This document shows positions 49,925 through 62,325 of a stretch of 64,000 bases of DNA, piece by piece; position 1 is the first letter of the stretch; each line of letters starts with the position of its first letter. Made by a program: the position numbers and the translations under genes. Origin of the DNA: Mesaphorura yosii (taxonomy: Eukaryota > Arthropoda > Collembola > Poduromorpha > Tullbergiidae); contig WIXG01000037.1 of assembly GCA_009869945.1 (NCBI GenBank), positions 124,001 to 188,000 of the forward strand. The letters are read 5' to 3'. The notes under the pieces are model-generated. The model had not been told where the DNA came from, made no database searches, and worked only from the letters and a program-made list of their open reading frames with translations.

Positions 49925-52900
49925 ATGAAGCTGAAGCAGCCTTACAACACTACAATGAGAAGCACGTCCGAACCAGTCATTCACACCACTGCTCCCGGTG
50001 GGAAGGGAAAGATCCGAATTGCGGTCTTTGGAAGAAGCCAAGTTGGGAAATCAGGTAATTGAAATTTACATTATTTCATTTCATAGTTCACAATGGACTG
50101 GCGAAATTTTCAGCATCGTATCATTCCAATTTATTTTCCTTGTCACATCATTCATCCAATTCCCAAGTGCTTATCCCGTCCTCGATCTCGGCCTGACACT
50201 GACGCGTAACCGATTTCTTTTCCTGGTCGCTCAACACATGGTTAGTTAAGATGAGGCACACTGCATTGTCGATTGTCACAATTTCGAAAGAGGAAATTCC
50301 CGAGTCATTCAAGTCAAGAAAATAACCCAGAAAGCAGAATGGGCTTGGATTATTTCCAAGTACAATATTATTTGTGCACTGCACTACAAACCAAGTCCTA
50401 GTCCAGAGCAGGCTTTAGAAGTCATTCCAAATTGAGTTCGGCACACACATCGTCTTTTACATTCTTCGCAAATCAGTCTGCCCCAGCCTAACATTTCCTG
50501 TATCCTGTACGAGCCCATAAAAATAATTGCAAAGTATTTACAGGCTGTTTAGGACTCCCTTTGCCATTACGTTACGGTGTCATTGAGCGTTGAGTGGCTG
50601 ATTATCAAAATATTTGCGTGCCATGTTTTCCTCGTTGGGATGTTGCCCAATAACGCACAGCGTAGCGAATTTTTGATTTGATATGACCTGTGAATGCAAT
50701 TTATTGAGTGATTTCATGCGGAAATGCTCAATGAGATCTCGTAACATTGAAGTCAACAGCCGGAATTAGAGCGGAGGCTTTCCGATCCAGGGAAGATAAT
50801 CGCGACTTGCACTTGCAGCTCTAAGAGTTGCAAATGTCGCAAAAAGTTGGCAGATGGATTAGGTTTTTAGTTCCGACTCATTGATTACGACCCTGTCAGC
50901 CTCTGCCTGGGCGTTCGCGTTCTGATCACTTTGCCGACTGAATGACTCAGAAGATTCGAGAGTCAGAGTCAGAAGTGACAGCATTTGTTATAGTTTTGCC
51001 TTTTGCCTGCACATGTTTGACGATTTGTTATTCACTTAGTGGGTTAAGGTTGCGTATGGGAGAAATATGAGAGCAGTTACGATTGATACAAATCCAAATT
51101 GAACGACAATGATGATCGCCAAGCAAAGAATCCTTCCAAGTCGCCCGACTTCCGAATTCCTAAGCACTGATGCATAAAAATTCTGCGTCGCCGAGTCGTG
51201 TCGCCGTCGGACGTCGCAATCGCAAAATGTTCATGTCTAATTTGCGTGTTGTTTTGTTTTTCAGCGTTATCAGTCCGTTATCTCACCAAACGGTTTCTGG
51301 GCGAGTACTTGGCGAATACAGGTAAGAAATTCGAGCTCACTTCTCCATCTCTCGTTTATCTTAGGCTAGAATCTCGTATTTGTCTTTGCAAATCGCAAAA
51401 AAAATTGCGAAAACCTTGAGTAGCATGCGATGCGGCATGAATGCACGCGCATCGCCGTGCATGTGGCACACATCCACGCGAAAGACCCGTTGCGAAATGG
51501 CGAAAGGGGGTCTCTGGATCTGTCAACAAAAGAAACCCATAATTGTCATCCAAAGTACATTGTACATGGCACATGGCTCAGTTCAGTTGAATCGATGCCA
51601 TGTTTACACTCCAGCTGAATTAGAACATGAAGAAAGGCCCAATTTGTCGCAAATTACTTAGTCGCCGCGCCTCGTGAAATGATGCGTGGTGTGCCGTGCC
51701 GTCGTTGTCGCCAAGGCTAGATGGTCGTTGATTGAACACTTCAGAGGCATGGCTTCTGGTCTGGCGCCGGGAGTCTTTTATATGAAATTGAAATGTCATT
51801 CTATAAAAGCTAAAGGGAATAAAAAAAAAAGCCGCGACACGAGCCAAAAATCTTGCGCAATGGAAAAGGACATGGCCAATGGCTAGGAAGGCGCCCAGCA
51901 CAGCGGTAGGCGCCTCGTGAAACTACTTACATTAAGATATCTCGGAATATCTCGCTGCTTGATATAAAAGATGTGTTTGCGTGCCGGGAAAGGTGAAATA
52001 AAATTGCGACACTGGCGCCCGTGTCCGTAATTACACGCTATGCTGATATTGTCAGCTTTAACATCCTATGACGTCGATCTCCCGTGCCTTGCTGTGTCAT
52101 AACCCCATGCTATAATGCCATATATTTCACTTATGGATTATTAATAACGATATAATTCGAATATGCACCGCACTCTGGCTGGATGTGGTCCAAGCGAGCG
52201 AGCGAAGAGCTAGGAGGCAGGCCCAGGTAGCCAATGCCAACTTTTATTTGATTAACTTTTGTGCAACTTTTCTTGGGAGAAGTCAAAAGCCAAGCCACGT
52301 CATACGTCCGAAATGTGGATGTGAGTATGACTCTGACTCTTGATCCTGAATCTCGGAATTTCAAAAACATCACGAATCACACTTTGATCTCCAAAACAAC
52401 AAGACACAAAGTGTTAATATCAAAGAGGTAAGAGCAGAGTCACTTCCCGAAGGCAAAGGCTTCATAAAAGTTGACAGCAAAATGCATCGCATCGTCTATT
52501 TTTAACTTTCACGAGAACAAGTTATGATCCGCGTCATCTTCAGATGTAGCATAATTTTAGCATGTGAAACCTATTTTTAAATGTTTCGTCTATTTATAAA
52601 AGTTATCACGAAACAATTTAAACTCATTCATTCGAATCTAATGAGTACTTCTCTTACTTCTTCCTTTGAACAGATTTCTTTTACAATCAGACGCTTACAA
52701 TGCAGAATGGAACTCCGCTGGATATTGAAATTGTTGGTAAGTCCTTATAAAATCAATAAAATGTACACTTGCATGCACGAATGAGGAACCCAAAAGTTCC
52801 AACACAGTCAAGCAGGGCTAATGGGGGCTAATGATAACACGTATTATGTATAACACGTAAATGTATTATATTTATTACACTAATATTCTTCCACATTCCG

Positions 52901-53451
52901 TAGACATTTCCACTTCTGAAAATTCTCCGCTGCAAGCTCCTAATAAATGGGATGGGATTGTCCTCGTGTACTCCATCACGGACCGGTCTTCGTTTGAATT
53001 TACAGCGGAAGCACTGAACAAAATTGCGTCGTTTTCCGCGGATCACCTCAACGAATCTGGACCGTCTGGACCCGCCCAGCCAGTTCCTTCCGTCATCCTG
53101 CTGGGAAACAAGATCGATCTCGAACATCTGCGAGTGGTCGAGAAGATTGAAGGCATCAGCCTAGCCATGGACTACGGCTGCCCTTTCTACGAGCTGTCGG
53201 TCGCAGAAAACTCGCCACAAGTGTACCAGTCATTCAGTATTATCATCAACAACTACAACAACCAGACCACGAGCAACAAGCCCAAGCGAAGATTTTCGGT
53301 TTCCAAAATCCTATTCAAATTTGGCAAGTTAGGAATTGTGCACACCAGCAAATCAGAAGATGCAAACCACTTTGACATCACGAGTTGCAGAAACAGTTTC
53401 AAAAGTAAAATGTCCGAACTCCATTCTGCCAAGAAAACCATCTGCTCTTAA
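49925..53451 (+). CDS. RERG-like small Ras-family GTPase with aberrant switch II, 265 residues
   Basis: Four exons: 49925-50054, 51265-51321, 52674-52736, 52904-53451; a stop codon directly precedes the ATG, and a second in-frame ATG lies at 49955. G1 is GRSQVGKSA, and the following ALSVRYLTKRFLGEY closely resembles RERG (VGKSALVVRFLTKRF). VYSITDRSSFE mirrors RERG VYDITDRGSFE. G4 is GNKIDL; the G5 region is YELSVAE. The G3 box, normally DTAGQE, reads DISTSE, so the glycine and catalytic glutamine are gone. The C-terminal ~75 residues are basic and end TICS without a CAAX box, as in RERG, so it is probably not prenylated. Introns 1 and 2 exceed 1.2 kb. Confidence 0.85.
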
Positions 53452-53839
53452 GTTACGAAAAAACGCGGAGGAGAATCTTTCTCATGGCATGAATCGGGAA
53501 TCGCCAGTTTCCAGTGGAGGAGTTCGCCCTTAAAACATGCGCATTTTACTTATATTTAATACTGAAGTTGTATCAAAAGTAATTTTCTACTTCACATCTA
53601 TTTTATACTTGTACGTAATGTACTAAAGTAAACGATGTACCTCTTCGTTAAAATCCAATTCAGAGTTATCGGGTTTAAATTAACTGTGTTAGACGTATAT
53701 GCTAACTATGAGAAATGTCAACACAATCTCGTTGGTGTTTTTAAAGATAAATGCTACATCAAAATATTCCTTCTACTCGTGAGCTTAACTAATGTCGTGC
53801 TAAACGAAATTTTGGTTGACCAGATACACTGAATTGACT

Positions 53840-53845
53840 AATAAA
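53840..53845 (+). promoter_or_regulatory. Candidate poly(A) signal of the RERG-like gene
   Basis: AATAAA about 390 bp past the stop, between the RERG-like gene and the convergent APMAP-like gene. Confidence 0.35.
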
Positions 53846-54017
53846 TGATCTATTCGTGCTATTTCAAAATGCGGTCTTGGTAAATCGTGAAGTACTGGAC
53901 CTCGAACATTATTTTCACATTTACATTTCGCATAAATTCGGGCGTCCAAAAATAACTTTCGACTTAATCACAGCAAAATATCCGTGTTCTGACATAAAAT
54001 CCGCGAATCAGGATCGA

Positions 54018-55841
54018 TCAGGGGCTGGTCGTTGCAGTCGCTGCATGGAGTTCACTTGTTTTAATTCTCCATATTTTCGACCCACGGAACGATGCAAAGT
54101 ACGTGTACTCATCTCCGACGCTTACTTCAGTGATGAAAGCCATCTGAACACAGGTTATAATTTCATAACTTACGAAATTTCTTGATAAGACACTGAAATG
54201 TACTTTCTGCCTGGTGCCTAACCTCGCCATTATCCGCGTGCAAACTGCCAATAATGTTCCCGTGCTCGTCAATCTCGACGACCACTACCTTTTTGCTTAC
54301 GCTTCTAGGCACTGCTAAATGAGCCAAATTACCGACCTAAAAGTATCACGAGAGAGAAAGTTATTCTTTTGCAGCTGAAAGTGGCGTTGACAAAGCATGA
54401 CTGCATGACTTACGTAGTGCTTCGCTTTCGTCACAATGGACAGAGGAACCAATTTCTCTACAGAAGAAACGAATAAGGTCAAGAGCGCTTGTGCTCGGAG
54501 AATCAATTTTCTTATCAATGGAAGCGGCCCAAAGATATCACCCAAACTTGGATGCTATAATAATACGGAAAGTCGAGATTCGAAGTTGTTTGATGCATAG
54601 TTACTTAGTGGATTTATCATGCAGTTAATTAGCGTACAAGCTCATCCCTGAACACACAAAGACTGACGTAATAGCCATTCTTGCTTGGTCGAATGTTGTC
54701 AGGCAGGCCGGGAAGTCCTTCAATGAGAATATCATGTTTTCCAGCTTTCGGGCCTTTCAAGTAATACCTGGAATTAAATTACAAACTGCAACGCATGTAA
54801 ACATGTAACCACTACTTCTCGACTCCAAGCTTCTTATTACCTCACGACTCGCGATCTTGCATATTCGCAAACCATTACAAATTCGTCATTTTTTGACAGC
54901 TGCACTCCGTTTGCAAAATGAAGCTTATCCAGGAGGACTTCAGATTTATTTGTCGCAGGTGTGTATTTAAGCAATCGCCCGGTTGATGTTCCCAGCACTT
55001 CAGTTGCAAAATTATATAATTCGCTGACGGTACTTCCGTCGGAAAAGTAAATTGCGTCGTCATCCGCCACGTCGATGTCGTCGATTAAAAGAGGCTCTTT
55101 TCCGTTGATTGGATTGTCGGCATTAACCAACAGCTCAAATTTTCCTGAAGGATCATAAAAATGCTGCAATTATAAAATTATGAAGGAAAATTAGATGGGC
55201 AATTACCCGTGTCGACGTTGACTCTGAATATTCCCAGGTACGCGTCTGCAACTATCAGTTTCCCTTTGTTGTCGAATCTCATTCCAAGCGGCCTTCCACA
55301 CACTTCAGCTTCCCAATAGTTTTCCTCAGCTGTTAGAAGCATCGAAATCAAAGCAAATTGGAAATGATGCTATACAAGCTAGAATCTTACCACAATGCTT
55401 CGGGCCGAATTGAGCAATTGTTTTGGCCTCGCCATCTTTGATTCGTAATACTTTGCCACCACTGACTCCGGTATAAATCTCGTTGCCACGAATTGCGACA
55501 GATTCCGGCCCGACAAGATTTCCTTGATACGCTAATTCAGCTTTATCGAGCACGGAGTTTGGTGCAAGCTTGCCCTCCAGTTTCTTCGGTGGAGCGACTC
55601 TGGAATATTTAATGGACATAATTTTTACATCCCGATTATGTCGGCACAGTCTCATCTTGCCTCAATTATCATTAGCTGAATAGCATTATGCATTAATAAC
55701 TTACTTATAAAACTCATAGCGAATTTTTGGTGGTAGTCCAGGAACGAAAAGCAACACCGATATTAATACCATCAGTCCCACAAGCCCAACGAGGACATAC
55801 GTCGAGAACTTGATCGATTTCGAATGTTTACTCGAAGCCAT
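54018..55841 (-). CDS. APMAP-like membrane protein (strictosidine-synthase/arylesterase fold), 427 residues
   Basis: Exons: 55841-55705, 55599-55391, 55329-55207, 55144-54841, 54767-54638, 54554-54414, 54336-54223, 54143-54018, all in phase. A short basic cytosolic tail (MASSKHSKSIKF) precedes a signal-anchor helix (STYVLVGLVGLMVLISVLLF), giving the type II topology of adipocyte plasma membrane-associated protein. The six-bladed beta-propeller shows LVGPESVAIRGNEIYTG, CGRPLGMRFDNKGKL, VADAYLG, AIYFSDGS, LLDKLHFANGVQLS, LPGLPDNIRPSKNGYYV and the C-terminal ITEVSVGDEYTYFASFRGS. Human APMAP has 416 residues with the same landmarks and has been linked to arylesterase activity. One donor (GTACGC, after RDEL) is non-consensus. 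A paralogue lies at the right edge of the window. Confidence 0.92.
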
Positions 55842-57052
55842 GGTTGACCAGGCTGCCGCCAGTGAGGAAAACCACAGAATCCTTTGAAACTTTCGAACTC
55901 TTTTGAGGCCCAGCAAAGAAAAACTCAGAAACTGGCAACTGATCGGTTGATTTGTGTCCTTATCGCGTGAAATCGGCTGGCACCGGTGTTCAATTGGTAT
56001 AAAATAGTAGCAGTGCAGTAGCTTCAGCTCATTAAATTGGGCCTTGAACTTGTTAATCTGTGATGTCAACACTAAACTACTTAACTCACAGCAACACAAG
56101 ACGGACAAGGCCAACAGACAATAAAGATTTACGTCATGAGATTTTGGGCATGGCTTGACAGGACTTTGCTTGAGTAATGAAGTGCAAATGCTAATGACAA
56201 GAGAACTTCAATCGGTACGCTGCGCTGTACATCTTGAAGACGGCTCACCGTTGTAACCTTGTAAGATCAGCTTTTATAAAAGTAGCAATAGGGAAAGAAG
56301 TTAGTTATTAAACGGATACAAATTAATGACTAAAACCACAAGTCTAATTGAACTCAGCAGCCTTCTGACGTACACTTCATTCCACACTATACAAACGCGA
56401 AATGCGATACGAACACGACGCCAATGATGTATACATAATTCCAGACCAGACCAAACATAAAATCTTTAATTCAAGACGAGTTGTACTGCCTGGCCTGAAC
56501 CTTAAGCACTTTTTACTTAGTAAGATCGTAAAATTCAAGCAAGACTTCTGCAATGCACTGCTATAATATTCCAGTACTTGGCAGTAAGGAGTTAATTAGG
56601 ACTCGATGCGTACTTCCCAGATTCTGCTTTGCAGACTCACTTACAACTCACGCGGTCTGCATTCTCCATGAAATGAAATGCAATCTGGCCTGCTACTGCA
56701 GGTGCAAAATACCTACGTGACTGGAAAACTGTACAAGCCGATAAAAATATGTGTTTGGTTAATGGACTATGTAACATCATCCTGACGACTGAATGCGATT
56801 ATGATTAAGTCAACAAAAACAAAACCTTGATAACCTGGAGGCTGCGCGACACCCGTGCATACATGCACACATTATCCAGATGTTGAGTCATCAGCATAAC
56901 ATCGTACCTTGATTAAAAACAGTCTGGTATAGCTCTAACTATCAGTTACAAACATTGTTATTCGTATTCAATCGCATGAATGCAGGTTAACTAAATGAAG
57001 CATAAACATGCGATAGCTTCGTACATATTTACAAAATTACAGTGGTTCTTAA
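55842..57052. other. Intergenic, APMAP 5' flank and RTK 3' flank
   Basis: 1.2 kb. The APMAP frame stays open upstream of the ATG to about 56114, but the ATG at 55841 sits directly before the signal-anchor, so I treat the upstream part as leader. No other exon seen. Confidence 0.55.
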
Positions 57053-60000
57053 CTAGACGGCCGTGTACGTATCTGTTAATTCTGATATTCGTTGAGACGC
57101 GACTTCGCTTGACATCTGGAGTTCCATGTACTCTCCAGGAGCGATTGCAGTCATCAATTGATCGAAATAAGTCTTCAGTTTGTTGAACCCAGGTCGATCC
57201 TTTGGTTCCAGATTCCAGCAGCTGCTCATGATGTCGTAGATTGTGTCTGTAGCGTAGTTCGGTTTCAGCAGCCTCAGACCACTTTTCTCCAACTGGTTGA
57301 CAAAATCTGGACTCCACTGAATTCCGGGGTATGGGACTTGACCGAGGCTAAATATTTCCCAAATTGTTACTCCGTACGCCCAGATATCAGATGCTACGGA
57401 AAATTTACTAAACGTGAGTGCTTCAGGCGCAAGCCACTTCCAAGGCAGCAAGCCACCGCTTTCGACTTCGACTTCCGTTTGTTCCGTATATTTTGTGTAC
57501 TGAAGCAGTTGCTTAGAAAGGCCGAAGTCCGCGATTTTTGCCACCAAGTTCGAGTCCAGCAAAATGTTTCTGGCCGCCAAGTCACCGTGGATTATTTTCT
57601 TTTGTCCCAGGAAAGCCATTCCGTTCGCAATTTCACGCGACCACTTGATCAAACTCCAGGTCGTTAGAACTTCAGTATCAGTGGGTTTGCTGTTGTTATT
57701 TACTTCGTCTTGCATTACCAACTGCCCGTTCGTGTCAATCATGTCCTTGAATGTGGAATTGTTCAGCTTTAGTAAATATGAGGACAAGTTTCCATTCGTG
57801 CAAAATTCAGTCGCCAGAAATACTTCGCATTTCCGAATATTCTTGGTGCACGCTCCAATAAGCTTGACAATGTTCGGATGTGACCCACCGATATGGGTCA
57901 TTAACTTAACTTCTGCCAACAGAGCCTTGAAGTATGATTTGTCCATGTCTGGTTTCATTGTCTTAACTGCAACGATGAGAACTTTTCCAGACGCACCTCC
58001 AAGATTAACAACATAGCCTTTGTACACGTTTCCAAACGTTCCAGACCCCAGGAGCTCGGTCTTGTCAATGTGGAGTTTGTTGTTTGGGATTTCAAACTTG
58101 CTGTCATACGGAAGGGACTGAATGCGCTCGGAGCAGTCCAAGTACTCGTTTCCGGCAGGTTGGCTAGGCTCACTGGCAGATTCTGTTTTTGTTTCTTTCG
58201 CAGCTGGGTTGCCGTGCAAGAATTCTTTGATTTCGTCCCGTGTTAGGAGGTTCAGCTGCGCCTTTTGAGAACGATTTTTACTCCAAAGCACGAATGATAT
58301 GATTAGAAGCACAATAATTATTGCTCCACAGCCTGCAGCAATCGCAAGCATGCATTCAATTTGACAACCGATTTCCTCTGGGGATTCTTCATCAGATAGC
58401 TCTTCTTCAGGAGCACGCCAGCCCTTGATACGCACGATGTTGGAAATATTTGATTTCTATTGAAAATGAAAATGAAATGAATATGCGACTTAAGGGAAAT
58501 TAGTTATCTTTAGGATAAATGCGGAAACCTCACCGTAGGCGGCTGCCTGAAATCAAGTAGTTCCATTGCAAATACAAGGGCATCTTCCTCTCGCTTCAGA
58601 AATACGACTTCTGTTCTTCCTGGTGGTGAAGCGTTGATCAAAAACGGTTGCAGGAAGCCCTGATTGATATCATTAATTAAAGTGTCCATGTCTTTAGCGA
58701 AGCGGGCCATCCCCATATAATAGGCACTGAACTCTGTTGAAAGTCAAGCAAGGAATAGGGAATGCATAAAACTTAAAACTGAAGGCACTGAAGGATTGTG
58801 TAGTTAAAAATGAAATCGTCTACCATCTTCTTCATCTGCAAACCAGGCACTGAACGAGGACTCCGTCAGGCCGGGTACTGTGAAGCTCACTCTAACAAGT
58901 TGAGCATCACTCTCCGTAACTGCCACTTGTACATCCGTGACACGAGAAATGTACCTCTGAAAGTAGATATTAAGACGTCAAGCTCAGGAAAGTCTAAATA
59001 ATTATTAACAAAATGTTATCGCATGCAGTACCTTCATGTCGCACGCACGGGTAACACGTAACTGGATAGGGGATTCAACTACCGTGGAATATGGAGTGTC
59101 TAGTGTAATTCCAGTTACACCAATTTCGAGGTCATTTTGCTTTGTTGAATGTATCCTTCCAATTGGGTTGACTCTCGTTGTCACTTCGACAGATTTTCGA
59201 CCTGAATATAACTGCGGCGTAAATTTAACCTGTACTTGCTAAAGAAACCCGGATTTAGAGTCTCCACTAACTTTCAGGATCATAAAATGTTACGTAAAGT
59301 CGGTAGCCTTCTGTTTGATACGGGTAAATGTACCCTGAATAGACTCCATCTCCCGCAAGCAGATCCGCGTCCATTCCATCATCATCAAGCGCGGTTGAAA
59401 ATATTTCCCCAGTCTGAAGATGTAATAGATGTGCCGACAGCGTGGATTGGATTGTTTCGTTGGCGGTTCGCTGTCTCGTTTTGTAGGGATTACGAAACAA
59501 AATCGGTGTGTCATCCGCGGAACGCAGTTTCACATAAATTGCGAGAGGTTCTTCATTTATTTCATGGGTTAGGCAGCCAAAATACTTATTATCCACAGCC
59601 GAAGTGAATATTTCTGCTTTCAGCGCATTGCCTATTTGATTTCTCTTCTCTGATTTTGATCTTGTTCCGTAAACAGTTACTGAACCTCGTAAGGAATGAG
59701 TAAAGCAGGAAAAATAATCCATCGTCATGTAAAGTTCCCACGCCCAGGTAGCGTAATCTTCTTCCTGAAAGATGATAAGTTACGCAAGTTCTATTCGAGT
59801 TTTATGAGTTCGGGATTCCCCGTTCTAACCAGCAGATCTGAGATGCTAATAGTCTTGTTGTATGTGTAACTCCACGAATAGAGAAACTCATTTAGTTGAA
59901 TCCATTCAGGCCTTTCGGAGAAAGGACCCAAGCCTGGAAGTTGAAACCTGATATAGTCCAAGCGAGCATAGACAATAGTGACGTCAATATGAAGGAAATC

Positions 60001-62325
60001 AAAGTCGGTCCGCTTCGGTATTAGAACTGACTTTTGGTGAAAGCACGAAGACAGCATTTCCTTGAAAAACTAAGAAGAAGGCTGTTAGCTTGCGTAGCAA
60101 GACACACTGAAATGAAAGGCCAAGATGACTAACAATTTCATATTCATCTTGGATGTCAGGCGAGTCTTCCTGCAGCCTGCTCGTCACGAAATCTAGCACC
60201 GGCTGCATTTGTTCATTTACGTCGTCCCCAGAAGTACTTGTAATTTGTCCGTAGAATCCATCCGATTGCACTGCTAAGTGTTTCAAAGTTATATAGTCGA
60301 CAACTTCAGGAAACAAGAAATTGACTTCAATTGCAGCCAGGGTAATTCCATTTTGCTTCATGTCAAGCACCAAATCTTCTTCGTACGGTACTGGATAAAC
60401 TAAGACATCAGATCACTGGATTATTACTGCTTAAATATTTGGACATTGGTTCATTAGTGGCATTAAACTGACCAACTCTGGTATTACCATTACGAGGCAA
60501 CATTTCCATTCGCAGAATCAAGAGAATTATACTGTTCGAGTGGTTTTGAAGCTTTAGCTCCGAGATGACTTCTGACACGGGAAGACGGAACTCGAAATAT
60601 GGACTTGAGTTAGTAATATTGTTGGCCGATTCAAATATCCTGTGTGATCAAACTCACTTCAAAACTCTTTGGTCCAAAATAGGAATAGAATTTATTATAC
60701 ATAATAATAGACTAACTCAGTTATTTGGGATTTCACATCTTCGCTGAGCTTAGTCCAAGTCACATTTCGCACAAGGTCCGTTTTCGAATCTTGCTTGTTC
60801 GGATAGGTGGCTAATGATATGATCACATCCTCAGGTAGTTCGTTCACGAATCTAGTTAGCTCATCCAACCACATGTTAAATATTTTTTCATCCTGAATCT
60901 ACGTAAGCAGGACGTAACTTCATATAACTAAAGTTGCTAGTGACAGGAACAAGAGTGTCAGCGTAAGCGCTTTTCATTTCTTACCCGAAAATCGGAGTAA
61001 GCCTGATCCAGCAGAATGTACAGGAGTGGCTTTGTACTGAAGAAAGGGACAGCAATGTTGTATTCTATCTTCGGCGCGACCTCTTCCACCATCATCGTAT
61101 CTGATTGGATATGCATTGTTTCGTTATCGTTGCCAGTGTTGTTTAGAAGTTTAAAGTCTTCACTGGACCGAATGACTTCCCAAACGCTTTTGAAGTTACA
61201 ATAGAGGTTTTGCCGATTTGGTGCGTGCTTGTCGTGAGTGCCGTTGTCGCATAGCCTGGAGATTGATTCGACCCACTGAAAGTTCATTATAGATGAGGTG
61301 GCATCGTTGTTATTAATGTCAGGGTCAAAGCGGCAGGTTTTTCTCATCGGAACAGATCCATTGATGCTGCACGTCGCATTGGCAGGATTCAAACTCCCAG
61401 CACTGTCAAATTTTTTTTGGTTATGTCCGATAATTGGCCAATCAATCACATATGTACACAAAACTTACAAGAACTCGTACTCTCCATTCAGCTCCGTATT
61501 ATTACAACTTGTCAAAATCCATGGGCTGTGCGCCAGGTCGTTAAGGTTGTAAACGTAAGGCGTAACGTTGTGGTGAGGGTAACCATGCTCTTCCCAGGCA
61601 CCAAATCTGTAGCGAAGCCAAAGATTCAACAGGGCCTTCGCTAAAATAATCAATATACATCATTGTTGATGATATCCGGAATTAAAGCAACGAACTTAAT
61701 ATATAAGGCTAAGCAAGCGTACACTGAGACCCAAATACAATGTTCGTGACATAGGAATCACTGAATGAAAATGGCAGCTGGATTCTAACGCCGGGTTTAC
61801 CACAAGGGTAATAGTTTTCCGCATGAGGAACTGTGGTGACACCAGCGAGCTGGATGTCAGCTTTCGCATAGACTGCCCTATTAAAAGAGGGTAAAATGAT
61901 GACTTGAAAATCTTTACATTTATACGCTCAATATGTCGAGATTATCAGAATTTGCGTACTCCATTCTAACATTGGCCTCCAGTTCTTCTCCCCATGTGTC
62001 AGGCACCACGATCTGCACTGACTTAATGAAAAATGTTGCATTTGTCGCTTGCCAAAGTCGTTTGCCAAAGTCGTCAAGCATGACCTGGAAACAAATGAAA
62101 AGAATTTTAAATTTTCACCCCTTGGCTGTTGAAAACTCAATGACAGGTCACCTTCACGCCATCTACATATTTAGTTGCATTGCCAGCCACCTCCACGGCG
62201 GAGTCTGAGATTCCCACCACAATGTTGTAGCCGCCATCAGGGTCTAACTGGACACAAGTGACATGCTGGTGCAGGTGAACGAAGCAAAGCAGGAGGGGAA
62301 CGCGTAAATACCGTGAAAGTTCCAT
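57053..62325 (-). CDS. CLCA-ectodomain receptor tyrosine kinase fusion, 14 exons, 1440 residues
   Basis: Exons: 62325-62152, 62084-61960, 61877-61723, 61640-61469, 61402-60985, 60898-60717, 60639-60473, 60399-60134, 60060-59830, 59764-59272, 59234-59032, 58956-58824, 58733-58534, 58456-57053. Every junction phase agrees (4323 bases). Signal peptide 1-22; CLCA N-terminal domain ~25-345 (GGYNIVVGISDSAV; SVQIVVPDTWGEE; RFGAWEEHGYP; VWEVIRSSEDF); VWA-like region from ~335 (LLYILLDQAYSDF); beta-sandwich near 755-790 (LDDDGMDADLLAGDGVYSG, as CLCA LLDDGAGADVIKNDGIYS); fibronectin-III-like ~860-970. Transmembrane helix 1009-1031. Kinase ~1100-1410: GSGTFGNVYKG, VAVK (K1138), E1155, HGDLAARN (1263-1270), DFG (1283-1285), APE, YTKY in the activation loop, a kinase insert, and tail tyrosine GEYMEL. 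The HExxH site is absent. Kinase type resembles FGFR/VEGFR/Torso-like RTKs. Confidence 0.88.

Noticed and set aside
57158-58016. Plus-strand frames of 169 and 150 codons
   Set aside because: Antisense shadows of the tyrosine kinase exon.
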